A stretch of 23,626 nucleotides of DNA from Bacteroidales bacterium (lineage in GTDB: Bacteria; Bacteroidota; Bacteroidia; Bacteroidales; UBA932): assembly GCA_016295245.1 (NCBI GenBank), contig JAEDLO010000017.1, positions 1 through 23,626 of the forward strand, given 5' to 3'. The translations under genes were made by a program, and so were the position numbers. Below are positions 8,017 through 16,473 of this stretch, in pieces (positions within the stretch are counted from its first letter, which is position 1; the number at the start of each line of letters is the position of its first letter). The notes below the pieces were generated by a model. The model was not told the origin of the DNA and ran no database searches. It saw nothing but the letters and a program-made list of their open reading frames with translations.

Positions 8017-9378
8017 TTATTTGATCATCCACCAGTCGAGATCAAACAGCTCCTCATCACCGCCGCGGAAGAGGATGTACACATCGTGCACGCCGCTTAC
8101 CGGCTTTGCAAGCGGGGCGTCGAAGCCCATAGGAGCATTGCCGCTCACGAATACGCTCGCAATCGGAGATCCGCTGATCGAGTCGAGGTAGAACTCCACC
8201 CTGCCCGGGTGCTTGAGGTTCAGAGGCGCGAGGCTCAGCGTCTTCGGGTCACGGTCTGCGAAGTCCACGCAGCGCAGCTTGATCCAGTCACCGTTGTGGA
8301 TAGAGGTCGCGCGGTGCTCCCTGCCTGCTGCGCGGTCGAGCTTGACGCCCCAACTTGAGTTCATAGTCTCCGCTTCAACCCTCCTGTATGGGTCCAGAGT
8401 GCCTACAGGCTCCACGCCCTCGGTAGTGAACGGAATGAACGGAATCGAGCCGTCCTCGTTGTATTTGAACTCCTCGATGGCAGTCGAGCGGTGGAAGCCT
8501 CCGCCGTTAGGCAGGATGCCGTTGTGGTAGAACATATAGTCGTGGCCCTTGAAGTTGACGGCGCCGCCGTGGATGGTGAAGCTGTTGACCGCCTCGTCCA
8601 TAATCCTGCCCCTGAAAGTCCACGGGCCGTGAACGCTCGGCGCGGTCGAGTAGGCCATATATTCAGGCACACCGCCTGCCGGATAAACCAGATAGTAGAG
8701 GCCTTCGCGCTTGTAGATCCAAGGTCCCTCCTCGTACTGGGTCATGGACTCGTCCTTTCCTATCTTCCAGTTCATCTTCATCTGGAGATCTCCGAAGGCC
8801 TTAGGGTCGCGGTAGCCGTCAACCTCGCGATAACCGTCCTCGAAAGAAATCATATCGTCGTTGAGCTTGCCGTACCAGAGGCCCTTGTTGCCCCAGAAAA
8901 GGTAGGCAGAGCCGTCATCGTCGATGAATACGGTAGGATCGATGAAACCGAAACCGGTCGCAAGAGGCCCTCCGATGGCGTCCTTCCACGGCCCCTGCGG
9001 GTCATCGGCCACTGCTACTGCGAGAGCATCTCCGCCCTGCTTGGCACTGCAGCAGAGATACCAGTACCACTTGCCGTTCCTTTCGATGGCCTGGGCAGCC
9101 CACGCACGGTCCCCCTGTCTCGCCCACTCGAAAGTGCGGGTAGAAACCTGTGCGCCGAGATAAGTCCAGTTCACCATATCCTCCGTGCTGAAAACCAGCC
9201 AGTCCTTCATCAGGAAGTAGGTGGCGTCATCCTCGTCGTGATCGACAAAGAGGTAGAGCTTGTCGCCGTGCACATACGGAGCGGGATCCGGAGTGTACAT
9301 AGTACGGATAATCGGATTCTGGGAAAAGAGCGGTACAGCGGCCATCATAGTGGCCAAAAGAGTAAAAGTTTTCTTCAT
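8017..9378 (-). CDS. Secreted GH43 glycosidase with C-terminal CBM6
   Basis: 453 residues. A signal peptide covers about 1-20 (cleavage near FSQ-NP). The five-bladed GH43 domain shows all three expected acids: Asp31 in YTPDPAPY (base), Asp147 in FGFIDPTVF (pKa modulator) and Glu217 in YEEGPW (acid). From about residue 332 (YRRVEAETM) to the end is a CBM6-type module ending in FDLDWWMIK. The enzyme likely removes arabinose or xylose from arabinan or xylan-type chains; the exact GH43 subfamily cannot be named here. I chose the ATG at 9378, as the in-frame TTG at 9405 lies inside the promoter box. The divergent neighbour is a GH51 arabinofuranosidase, which supports an arabinose-containing substrate. 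Confidence 0.92.
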   Translation of the reverse strand: MKKTFTLLATMMAAVPLFSQNPIIRTMYTPDPAPYVHGDKLYLFVDHDEDDATYFLMKDWLVFSTEDMVNWTYLGAQVSTRTFEWARQGDRAWAAQAIERNGKWYWYLCCSAKQGGDALAVAVADDPQGPWKDAIGGPLATGFGFIDPTVFIDDDGSAYLFWGNKGLWYGKLNDDMISFEDGYREVDGYRDPKAFGDLQMKMNWKIGKDESMTQYEEGPWIYKREGLYYLVYPAGGVPEYMAYSTAPSVHGPWTFRGRIMDEAVNSFTIHGGAVNFKGHDYMFYHNGILPNGGGFHRSTAIEEFKYNEDGSIPFIPFTTEGVEPVGTLDPYRRVEAETMNSSWGVKLDRAAGREHRATSIHNGDWIKLRCVDFADRDPKTLSLAPLNLKHPGRVEFYLDSISGSPIASVFVSGNAPMGFDAPLAKPVSGVHDVYILFRGGDEELFDLDWWMIK

Positions 9379-9402
9379 TTCGTTTTTCGTTAAGTGTTCT
9401 TG

Positions 9403-9410
9403 CAAATATA
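9403..9410 (-). promoter_or_regulatory. Promoter -7 box of the GH43 gene
   Basis: The minus strand reads TATATTTG, 24 nt before the ATG at 9378, giving a predicted leader of about 20 nt. It is only 5 nt from the opposite-facing box of the GH51 gene. Confidence 0.6.
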
Positions 9411-9415
9411 ATTTT

Positions 9416-9423
9416 TATCTTTG
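9416..9423 (+). promoter_or_regulatory. Promoter -7 box of the GH51 gene
   Basis: TATCTTTG, a perfect TAnnTTTG, lies 18 nt before the ATG at 9442. Its last three bases are an in-frame TTG that would otherwise be taken as a start codon. Confidence 0.6.
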
Positions 9424-9441
9424 AGTACTAAAACGATATCA

Positions 9442-11976
9442 ATGAAAAAATTTTCTTCACTTCTGACTATGATGCTTCTATGCGGCTATGTATGCGCCGC
9501 CCAGGCATCCATCAACATCAAAACAGCGTCCGACCAAGGTCTGATTGACTCAAAAATCTACGGCCAGCTCTTCGAGCACATCTACTTTTCAGCCAACAAT
9601 GGAGTCTGGCAGGAACTCATCTACGAGCGCTCCTTCGAGCCGGAGCAGTTCCCCGGCATCCACCCGCGCGACGGCTATTTCGACGGATGGTATGCCGATG
9701 ACGACCAGGTCCTCCACTCTCCTACCCGCTACGAGCAGCCCATCAGTCTGACCAGAGTCCCGACTGACGAATATCTGATCACGATGGACGTCAACTGGAG
9801 GGCCTACAAACTCGCACGCAGGTCTTGGAGCGGCGGTCTGGAAGACATCAGATTGGCCTTCAAGAATGCCTCGGACGGCTCTTCATACTTCTTCCGCATC
9901 CACGACCCGTATTACGAGTCAAGGCGCTTCTCCCCTGCCCAGACCGAGGCTATGAGGAAAAACGCCGAACTCGCAAAGGCGATGGAGAAGCTCAACTCCG
10001 GCCCGCAGAAGGCCAACTTCTCGATTGCCACCCTCCAGGAGCAGGAGGTGCCCGGCTTCGGCGGCCAGATGCGCAAAATGAAGGTGATGACCCCGCTGGT
10101 CAGCAAGGAGGCCACAGCCGGTCAGATTGACGAAAGCCAAAGCTGGCACAAGCTCAAACTTCTGTGCCGTGGCAACTCGGTACGCGCCTGGTGGGACGGC
10201 AAGCTCATCTGCTCGACCAAACTCGAGGGCGCCTCTGCCAACGACATCACCCTTTGGGTCAACTACACAGAAGCATATTTCCGCAACATACGCATTACCT
10301 CCCCTGATGGCAAGAAAACCTGGTTCGAAGGCCTGCCCGAGGATGTCAAGACCCCGGCTGTAGCCCAGCAGTGGAACTCTTACGGTCCGGGTGAATTTTC
10401 CCTCGTGAAGGACGATGCAGTCAATATGCGCCACTCACAGCGCATTGATGCCACCAAGGGCAGGAGCGGTGTCTTCCAGGGGCCGCAAAACGTAGTCAGC
10501 GGTGAGCGTTTCATCGGATCCATTTGGGCCAAGGGCGACGGCAAGGCCAGTCTGAGCGTCTCGCTCAAGGACGGTTCCCGCGCAGTCGCTTTCGCAAAGC
10601 TCGGCAAGCCGGGCAGCGACTGGACCAAATATGAATTCTGCCTGACAAGCGACGACTATGACGGCGCTGCGGACTTCTCGATAGACGTCGAGGGCGGCTG
10701 CCTCCAGGTAGACCAGGTTACTATGACCACCCAAAGCGGCAAGGATCTCGGCGGCTTCCGCCCTGACATCTTCAAGGCCGTCAAGGATCTTCACCCTACC
10801 TGTCTGCGCTGGCCAGGTGGCGGCTATGTCGCCCAGTACCGCTGGAAATGGGGCATCGGCGCCCAGGAAGAGCGCCAGAGGTGGCCGAACTGGATGTGGA
10901 TGGACTACGACCAGAATGCCTTCGGAACCGACGAATTCATCCGCTTCTGCCGCGAAATCGGCACCGAACCTGTCATCGTGGTGAGCGTCCACTTCGAGCG
11001 TCCGGACAGCGAATACGAGGCCATAAAGCAGGAAGCCCTCGACTGGCTTCGCTACTGCAACGAGCCGGCAACCGGCGAGTGGGGACGCAAAAGGGCCGCA
11101 AACGGCCATCCTGAGCCTTATAACGTGAAATATTGGGAAATCGACAATGAGATGTGGGAGATGGGAATCGAGCGCTATGAGAAATGCGTTCGCGACTTCT
11201 CCAGTGCTATGAAGGAAATCGACCCTGACATCAAGATCATCGCCTGCGGCGGCTTCCCTGAGGATGAGCAGTTCCTGTTGAGGTCTTCGCAGTACTTCGA
11301 CTACCTCTCGCTCCACCACTACGAGCAAAAGGGCGGTTATGCAACAGGCCCTGAAAAGCTAGGCGAGAACTACCGCCGCTATGCCCGGATGATTGCCAAT
11401 AGCCCTAATCCGCACGTCAAGCTCTTCATATCGGAGTGGAACCTCCAGAGCATCGACTGGAGAACCGGCCTTTTCGCAGGCGGATTCCTGAATATGTGTG
11501 AGAACACTCCTGTTGTCGAGATGGGCGCGGCAGCCCTGTTCATCAGAAGAACAGATATGCCGGACTGGAACAACGCCTTCATCAATTTCGACTACAAGGA
11601 TGTATTCGTCGCTCCAAACTATCAGGTCACCAAACTCTGGTATGACAACTTCTCACCTTATCGCATCGCCTACGAGGGAGACAGCGCCGGACTTAGCCTG
11701 TCAACTACCCTTTCCGCCGACGGGACCAAGGTGATAGTAAAGATTGTAAACACTTCGGATTCAGCAGTTCCGCTCACCATCAAGGGCGACTGGAAGGACC
11801 TTGGACAGGCTCTTTACCAGTTCTATGCTCCTGGTTCCCTGGATGTGGAGAACTCGATGGAGAACAAGAATGCAGTTGCGCTCAAGCAGCGCAGTCCGCA
11901 GGTTGTTGACGGAGTGGTGACGCTTAGCGTAGATGCCCTCTCAGCCGGAGTCCTCACCCTCGAGAGGAAGTTCTGA
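9442..11976 (+). CDS. Secreted multidomain GH51 alpha-L-arabinofuranosidase
   Basis: 844 residues, longer than a plain GH51 enzyme. After a signal peptide (1-22, ending AQA), the family start SKIYGQLFEHIYFSANNGVW is present. An insertion at about 100-295 resembles a LamG-like sandwich (SWHKLKLLCRGNSVRAWWDG), and about 315-430 resembles a CBM4-type sandwich ending in LQVDQVTM. The catalytic barrel begins near 450 (CLRWPGGGYV). The acid/base is Glu570 in IDNEMW and the nucleophile Glu665 in FISEWN. A C-terminal beta-sandwich follows from about 750. It should release terminal arabinofuranose from arabinan or arabinoxylan outside the cytoplasmic membrane. The ATG at 9442 is preferred over a TTG at 9421 inside the promoter box. 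It overlaps the convergent eamA-type gene by 23 bp. Confidence 0.95.
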   Translation: MKKFSSLLTMMLLCGYVCAAQASINIKTASDQGLIDSKIYGQLFEHIYFSANNGVWQELIYERSFEPEQFPGIHPRDGYFDGWYADDDQVLHSPTRYEQPISLTRVPTDEYLITMDVNWRAYKLARRSWSGGLEDIRLAFKNASDGSSYFFRIHDPYYESRRFSPAQTEAMRKNAELAKAMEKLNSGPQKANFSIATLQEQEVPGFGGQMRKMKVMTPLVSKEATAGQIDESQSWHKLKLLCRGNSVRAWWDGKLICSTKLEGASANDITLWVNYTEAYFRNIRITSPDGKKTWFEGLPEDVKTPAVAQQWNSYGPGEFSLVKDDAVNMRHSQRIDATKGRSGVFQGPQNVVSGERFIGSIWAKGDGKASLSVSLKDGSRAVAFAKLGKPGSDWTKYEFCLTSDDYDGAADFSIDVEGGCLQVDQVTMTTQSGKDLGGFRPDIFKAVKDLHPTCLRWPGGGYVAQYRWKWGIGAQEERQRWPNWMWMDYDQNAFGTDEFIRFCREIGTEPVIVVSVHFERPDSEYEAIKQEALDWLRYCNEPATGEWGRKRAANGHPEPYNVKYWEIDNEMWEMGIERYEKCVRDFSSAMKEIDPDIKIIACGGFPEDEQFLLRSSQYFDYLSLHHYEQKGGYATGPEKLGENYRRYARMIANSPNPHVKLFISEWNLQSIDWRTGLFAGGFLNMCENTPVVEMGAAALFIRRTDMPDWNNAFINFDYKDVFVAPNYQVTKLWYDNFSPYRIAYEGDSAGLSLSTTLSADGTKVIVKIVNTSDSAVPLTIKGDWKDLGQALYQFYAPGSLDVENSMENKNAVALKQRSPQVVDGVVTLSVDALSAGVLTLERKF

Positions 11977-12847
11977 GCCCGGCGACGATAACGCCGCCCA
12001 AAGTCATAAGCGAGCCGATAACTGAAATCCAGTTTATCGGCTCGTTTAAGAATATCATAGAGCCTACAAAAGTGAAAAGCGGGTTGAGATAGATGTAGTT
12101 CGAAGATCGGATGGTGCCGAGCTTGCGGATGATGGGATTCCAGAGGGCGTAGCAGACCAGAGAAGCCACAATCGCCAGGAAGGCGATGTTCAGGATTACC
12201 ACAGGCTCGCCGAAGACCTTCAGATCAAGGCTCCTGTGCTGGAAGACCAGAACGGGAAGGATGGTGACAAGGCCCCAGAAAAAGACCTTTCTGGTGATGA
12301 AGGCAGAAGGATATCTGTCTTGCAATGAGTCAACTATGAGGGTATAGGAGGCCCAGGTAAAAGAAGCGAGGACTGCCAGCAGGTAGGCAGATACCGGTCC
12401 TCCGAAAAGCGAGCTGCCGTTGAGCACTATCATCGCCACGCCGCCCAGCGACAGTGCGCTGCCCAGCGCCAGATTCCAGCTCAGGCGGGCGCCGGAGCGG
12501 CCAAGCAGCAGCGAAAAAATAGCCGTCACGAGGGGTGTGGTGCAGACTATGAAGGAGACCGCGCTGGTCTGGACCGTAAGTTCGAGAGCAGTGTTCTCGG
12601 CGAGGAAATAAAGCGAGCCTCCCGTCACTCCGGCGGCAAGCATAAGGAGCTCATCCCTGACGCTGCCGCAAAGGAGATGGTCGTGTGAGAACAGCCACAT
12701 ACCCAGGTAGGCGATGGAGAAGCGCAGGGCGAAGAGCTGCGCCGGGGAGAAGTACTCAAGAAGAACTGTCGAGGAAATGAAGGTCATCCCCCAGACAGCC
12801 ACTATCGCTACTGCGAGTATGTCGTAGATGTAAGTGCTTTTTGCCAC
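11954..12847 (-). CDS. EamA/DMT-superfamily transporter
   Basis: 297 residues with about ten hydrophobic segments, the two-repeat EamA layout. The first repeat begins AVAIVAVWGMTFISSTVLL and the second ends with FLNEPINWISVIGSLMTLGGVIVAG, the usual end signature. Substrate is unknown; relatives export or import amino acids and other small metabolites. It begins with GTG, and that codon shares a base with the TAG of mgsA (TAGTG), so it is probably translated by coupling. Its 3' end overlaps the GH51 coding end by 23 bp, and its last third contains a strong hairpin at 12011-12044. Confidence 0.88.
   Translation of the reverse strand: MAKSTYIYDILAVAIVAVWGMTFISSTVLLEYFSPAQLFALRFSIAYLGMWLFSHDHLLCGSVRDELLMLAAGVTGGSLYFLAENTALELTVQTSAVSFIVCTTPLVTAIFSLLLGRSGARLSWNLALGSALSLGGVAMIVLNGSSLFGGPVSAYLLAVLASFTWASYTLIVDSLQDRYPSAFITRKVFFWGLVTILPVLVFQHRSLDLKVFGEPVVILNIAFLAIVASLVCYALWNPIIRKLGTIRSSNYIYLNPLFTFVGSMIFLNEPINWISVIGSLMTLGGVIVAGLRTSSRG
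12011..12044 (+). terminator. Strong hairpin after GH51, inside the transporter gene
   Basis: CGAGCCGATAA (12011-12021) and TTATCGGCTCG (12034-12044) are perfect inverted repeats of 11 bp. The 12-nt loop can add a further CTG/CAG pairing. On the plus strand it is followed by TTTAAG, 35 nt past the GH51 stop. It lies in the codons of the conserved NEP-INWISVIGS region of the convergent gene. Terminator function is inferred; the U-run is short. Confidence 0.5.
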
Positions 12848-13320
12848 TACTTCAGCGACCTGTTGACATATGCGGCGATGCAGTCAGGCAGTTCGATGTC
12901 GTACTCCGGATCGCCAAGCAGGCTCGATGTGAGCAGCATATCAGCCGTTGTCCTGTTGGTCGCAAAGGCTATATTGTAGAGGGCGGCCAGACGGGTCAGG
13001 GCTGAGACGTCATTCTGGTGCCCCTGCATAATGAGATTGTCGCAGAAGAAGATGAGCATATTGATCTTGCCTTCGGCGATCATCGCGCCTATCTGCTGGT
13101 CGCCTCCAAGAGGACCTGACAACAGTCTGGTAACCTTGTCTTTGAATGGGAGGGAAACTTTCCCATCTTCTTCAATGACAAGCTCCTGGATGAGGCGTCC
13201 GGTAGTGCCGGTCGCATAGAGATTGTAATTTGAAAGCAGCTTGTGGTTGTACTTTACCCAGTTGACAAGCTCTTTCTTTCTGCCGTCGTGTGCTACGAGA
13301 GCGATGTTGATTTCTTTCAT
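12847..13320 (-). CDS. mgsA: Methylglyoxal synthase
   Basis: 157 residues, normal length. It converts dihydroxyacetone phosphate to methylglyoxal and phosphate in the cytoplasm, a bypass of lower glycolysis when phosphate is short or sugar phosphates build up. Visible motifs are HDGRKKEL from residue 11, ATGTTGRL in the phosphate-binding region, LSGPLGGDQQIGA with Asp74, FFCDNL with Asp94, HQNDV with His101 and ATNRTTAD. These match the catalytic set of the family. It sits 15 nt after the outer-membrane protein gene and its stop overlaps the GTG start of the EamA transporter by one base. Confidence 0.96.
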   Translation of the reverse strand: MKEINIALVAHDGRKKELVNWVKYNHKLLSNYNLYATGTTGRLIQELVIEEDGKVSLPFKDKVTRLLSGPLGGDQQIGAMIAEGKINMLIFFCDNLIMQGHQNDVSALTRLAALYNIAFATNRTTADMLLTSSLLGDPEYDIELPDCIAAYVNRSLK

Positions 13321-13335
13321 AATTGTCGCAAAAAA

Positions 13336-14163
13336 CTATCTGTTGCGGTATTTTCCTGATTTGTTGCGGTTCCAGCCGATGTTCCATCCAATACCAAAAT
13401 TGCAGTTGAACAGCAGGCGCGGGAGTATTGCGGATTCGGTGCGGATGCCGGCGGCATCTTCGACTGTCCTATAGTAATAGTAGTCGTTCAGGAAGGCCTT
13501 GGCGCCGCACTCGGCAGAAATGAAGAAATGGTTGCCGATGGAGTAGGTAATCTGAAGCGCTGCCGAGCTGACGAAGGATGTCCTTCCATTGGATGTATAT
13601 GGATTCGGCAGGTAATCGATGGTTTTGTCGCCTATCTTGTAGGTGAAGTTTACAGTTTCCCCTCCGGCACGCGGAACTCTTGCGTAATTGATGGTATATA
13701 AATCATAGTCGGCCACTCCGAGGCCAAGTCTTGGGCGAAGGCTCAAGCGGCCGAAATCATAACGGTAAGCGGCGCCAAGCTGGAAAGAGATGGCGATATA
13801 GCCGTTGTTTTGGCTGTAGTAGAAATGGTCGGTATTGTAAATGAAGCGGTCGCCGTCGGCGTTATTGACCGTGTAGAAGAAATTCTTGTCCGAGGCTGAG
13901 CCGCCGTTGACGGAGAATGAAGTGAAGAAACCCCAGTGCTTGCCCGGGAAATATGTGTATCTGAGCTGGAAGTCACCGCCGCCGTAGAGCCCGAGGGCTG
14001 TCTTCGCATCACCCTTTATCGCGAATGGCATAGTTGATAAGCCGGTCTGAATCTCGAGTGAACTGCCATAGGCATACTCAAGAGGATATGGGCGTTTTCT
14101 TGCTTCTGATGAGAAGGAGCTTAGAGTCACGGCCAACGCCAGAAGGATAAATCTGTATTTCAT
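13336..14163 (-). CDS. Predicted outer-membrane beta-barrel protein
   Basis: 275 residues with a signal peptide (1-21, ending SEA before RKRPYP). The mature part is rich in alternating aromatic and polar strands such as GFFTSFSVNGG, YIAISFQLGAAYRYD and FFISAECGAKAF, typical of small barrels in the outer membrane of Bacteroidota. It does not end in the usual terminal aromatic residue but in NRNKSGKYRNR. No more specific family is recognised and no function can be given. It lies 62 nt after lysO and 15 nt before mgsA on the same strand; no TAnnTTTG box is seen in the 62-nt gap. Confidence 0.75.
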   Translation of the reverse strand: MKYRFILLALAVTLSSFSSEARKRPYPLEYAYGSSLEIQTGLSTMPFAIKGDAKTALGLYGGGDFQLRYTYFPGKHWGFFTSFSVNGGSASDKNFFYTVNNADGDRFIYNTDHFYYSQNNGYIAISFQLGAAYRYDFGRLSLRPRLGLGVADYDLYTINYARVPRAGGETVNFTYKIGDKTIDYLPNPYTSNGRTSFVSSAALQITYSIGNHFFISAECGAKAFLNDYYYYRTVEDAAGIRTESAILPRLLFNCNFGIGWNIGWNRNKSGKYRNR

Positions 14164-14225
14164 TTTCTGTAACGTTTGATTTTAAATATTTGATGCATCT
14201 TCGGGCTGCTTTGTTGCATTCGGGC

Positions 14226-15146
14226 TCAAAGCGAGCAGAAGAAACTCACGAGGAAAGGTACTGAAAAATCCATTATGAAACCGTGAAAAATTGAAATAAT
14301 TGCGTATTCGCGACCACAAGTACGCACAATGACAGGAAAGGTTGTATCCATTGTTGTTGCGCCACCTGCGGAGATGGGCGCAAGCTTGCCGAATGCCCTT
14401 GCCATCCAGGGTGCGAGCAGCAGGGCGGCGAGCTCACGGAAGATGTTGCTCAAAAGAGCTATGGTGCCCAGTGCGGCTCCCCTGCTCTCTGTGATGAAGA
14501 TGCTGCTCAGGGAGTAATAGCCGAAGCCCGACCCTACTGCAAGGCAGTCCACCAGGCTCCTTTCCTTGAGCAGGAGGCTTACCAGCGCGCAGCCAGCCCA
14601 AGTGCCGAAGACTGTGACAAGCGGCAGGAGCATCAGGCGCGGGTTCAGGCTGCGGAAGCGCTTTATGGTGTCGGGATCGTTGCCGAGGCTGAAGCCCACG
14701 CAGAACATCAGCAAACAGAGAGCCCAGAAACTCAATTTGCTTCCGGCAGCGGGAATGCTGAAAATGGAGAAATAACCGGTAAGGCAGCCGGCTGCGAAAA
14801 AGGAAACGATGACAAGACTCCCCTTGAGCGGGCTCCCACTTGGGGAGCCTTCCTTCCCAGCCTCATTCCGCCCGCTTTCCGGGGCGGTGTCCGCGATGCG
14901 GCGCCATAGCAGCCATGAGCCTGCCATACAACCGGCAAGGGCCGCAAAGGTAATCAGCAGCGCTTCGAGGCCAAGGCTTGGCAAGGCTGCAAGCAGTTCG
15001 CGGTTCGCCCCCACTTCCAGTCCCAGCGAATACAGCAGAAGCCAGATGAGGAAAGTAACGAGACTATGCACGAATGCGGGACGGCTCTTTCGGAAGCAAT
15101 ATCCGAGAACCATCCCGCAAAACATTATCAGAACTATTCGAAGCAC
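14226..15146 (-). CDS. lysO: Lysine exporter, LysO/YbjE family
   Basis: 306 residues, full-length single-gene form, with about eight hydrophobic segments in two halves. The diagnostic region near the C-terminus reads FRELAALLLAPWMARAFG followed by APISAGGATTMDTTFPVI, which is the LysO signature; LGLEVGANRELL is in the first half. The family exports L-lysine and toxic analogues across the inner membrane. It starts with GTG one base after the stop of the peroxidase gene (TAG-A-GTG), so it belongs to the ccsA-peroxidase transcription unit. Why a lysine exporter follows cytochrome genes is not explained by the sequence. Confidence 0.9.
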   Translation of the reverse strand: MLRIVLIMFCGMVLGYCFRKSRPAFVHSLVTFLIWLLLYSLGLEVGANRELLAALPSLGLEALLITFAALAGCMAGSWLLWRRIADTAPESGRNEAGKEGSPSGSPLKGSLVIVSFFAAGCLTGYFSIFSIPAAGSKLSFWALCLLMFCVGFSLGNDPDTIKRFRSLNPRLMLLPLVTVFGTWAGCALVSLLLKERSLVDCLAVGSGFGYYSLSSIFITESRGAALGTIALLSNIFRELAALLLAPWMARAFGKLAPISAGGATTMDTTFPVIVRTCGREYAIISIFHGFIMDFSVPFLVSFFCSL

Positions 15147-15147
15147 T

Positions 15148-16470
15148 CTATTTGAGGTGACTGTTCTTGCCCGTGAGGGTTTTCATAAAAGCTACCATAG
15201 AGGCGATATCGGAGTCGCTCAGATTCTTCCCGAGCTCATACTTACCCATCGCTGCGACAGCCTCCTCAAGGGTCTGGAAACTTCCGTCGTGGAAATACGG
15301 TGCGGTGAGCTCAACGTTGCGCAGGGCCGGTACCTTGAACTTGTGCAGATCCTCTTCCCTGCCGCTGAAGCCCTTGAGACCGTCATCGTCGGAGTTGTAT
15401 TCTATCTCCTCGGTGCGGTCAGCAAAGTAGTCGCCATATACGGGCAGGTACTCGAATGACTGACCACCCAAAACAACGCCGGTGTGGCAGCTGGCGCAGG
15501 CATTCTCCTTGAAGAGTTCGTAGCCCCGGAGTTCTTCTTCACTCAATGCCTGGGAATCTCCGCTCAGATAGCTGTCGAAGCGGCTGTGGGGAGTGATCAG
15601 GGTCGTCTCGAATTCAGCAATTGCAGAAGTCAGAGTCATAGGAGTGAGGCCTTCGCCCGGATAGAGCTGTTCGAACTCCTTGACGAGACTCTTGTCCTCG
15701 CTGAGCCTTGCCACAATCTGCTCGAGGGTCTGGTCACCCATCTCCACAGGGTTGGTCGCAGGGCCTTCCGCCTGCTCCCTGAGGTCCGCCGCCCTGCCGT
15801 TCCAGAACTGCCTGTGATGGAAAACAGCATTGTACACAGTAGGCGCATTTACACCTCCTTGAAGCCCGTTTATACCCTCTGAAACCCTTTCATCGGCGTG
15901 GTCAGCGCCGCCGTTTTCGAGCACGTGGCAGGTGGCGCAACTGATGGTGCCGTCGAGCGACAGCCTGGTGTCATTGAAAAGCCTCTCGCCCAGCTCGGCC
16001 TTTGCAGGGTCGTGCTCAACGCTTGCCGGGATGACTCTTATAGGTTCCGCGCTGCCTCTGATCTCTTTCACATAACCCAGAATGACGCTTTTCTCCTTCT
16101 TGGTGAAGCCGGTCCCCCAATGCACCATTCGGTATTTTAGAGGCGGCATCTGGCCATAGCTGGCGGCGTGGTCAAGCATCGAGAGGGTAACCTCGTCGAT
16201 TCCCTCCACGACCTTTGAATCCAGATCGGTGAAACGCAGCGCATGGTAGGCGTCTTTGTTCATCATCTTGCCTATAAACGGCATCTTCGAGAGCGGAATC
16301 TCGGGGGTCTGCGAGTGGCAGACGAAGCAGCCATTCTGCTCCAGGATGGCCCTCACCTGCTCTGAGGCAGGCGCGTCAGGAATTGATTTCCTGAATGCAA
16401 AGCGGTACACGGCGATGCCGGCAGCAGCAATCATCAGGAGACAAACAGCGATTTTCAGTACTTTTTTCAT
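15148..16470 (-). CDS. Three-heme cytochrome c peroxidase
   Basis: 440 residues. An N-terminal hydrophobic segment (about 5-25) is an uncleaved anchor or a signal peptide. There are three CxxCH heme sites: CFVCH at 48-52, CATCH at 178-182 and CASCH at 325-329. The first belongs to an extra N-terminal heme domain that also has the distal-ligand motif GQMPP with Met108. The second and third are the two hemes of the CcpA/MauG peroxidase core, with QFWNGRAADLREQ and PALRNVELTAPYFHDGS as landmarks. It should reduce hydrogen peroxide in the periplasm, with the extra heme receiving electrons, perhaps from quinol as in E. coli YhjA (inference). The gene is 3 nt after ccsA and 1 nt before lysO. Confidence 0.92.
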   Translation of the reverse strand: MKKVLKIAVCLLMIAAAGIAVYRFAFRKSIPDAPASEQVRAILEQNGCFVCHSQTPEIPLSKMPFIGKMMNKDAYHALRFTDLDSKVVEGIDEVTLSMLDHAASYGQMPPLKYRMVHWGTGFTKKEKSVILGYVKEIRGSAEPIRVIPASVEHDPAKAELGERLFNDTRLSLDGTISCATCHVLENGGADHADERVSEGINGLQGGVNAPTVYNAVFHHRQFWNGRAADLREQAEGPATNPVEMGDQTLEQIVARLSEDKSLVKEFEQLYPGEGLTPMTLTSAIAEFETTLITPHSRFDSYLSGDSQALSEEELRGYELFKENACASCHTGVVLGGQSFEYLPVYGDYFADRTEEIEYNSDDDGLKGFSGREEDLHKFKVPALRNVELTAPYFHDGSFQTLEEAVAAMGKYELGKNLSDSDIASMVAFMKTLTGKNSHLK

Positions 16471-16473
16471 AAG

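Noticed and set aside
8020..8046. Inverted repeat TTTGATC/GATCAAA as terminator of the DUF456 operon
   Set aside because: Only 7 AT-rich pairs with a 13-nt loop and no U-run, inside the end of GH43; too weak to list as a feature.
8491..9393. 300-codon plus-strand frame
   Set aside because: It is antisense to the GH43 gene, whose catalytic acids and CBM6 are all in place; a by-product of GC-rich codons.
10435..11328. 297-codon minus-strand frame
   Set aside because: Antisense to the GH51 catalytic domain; translation shows no known domain.
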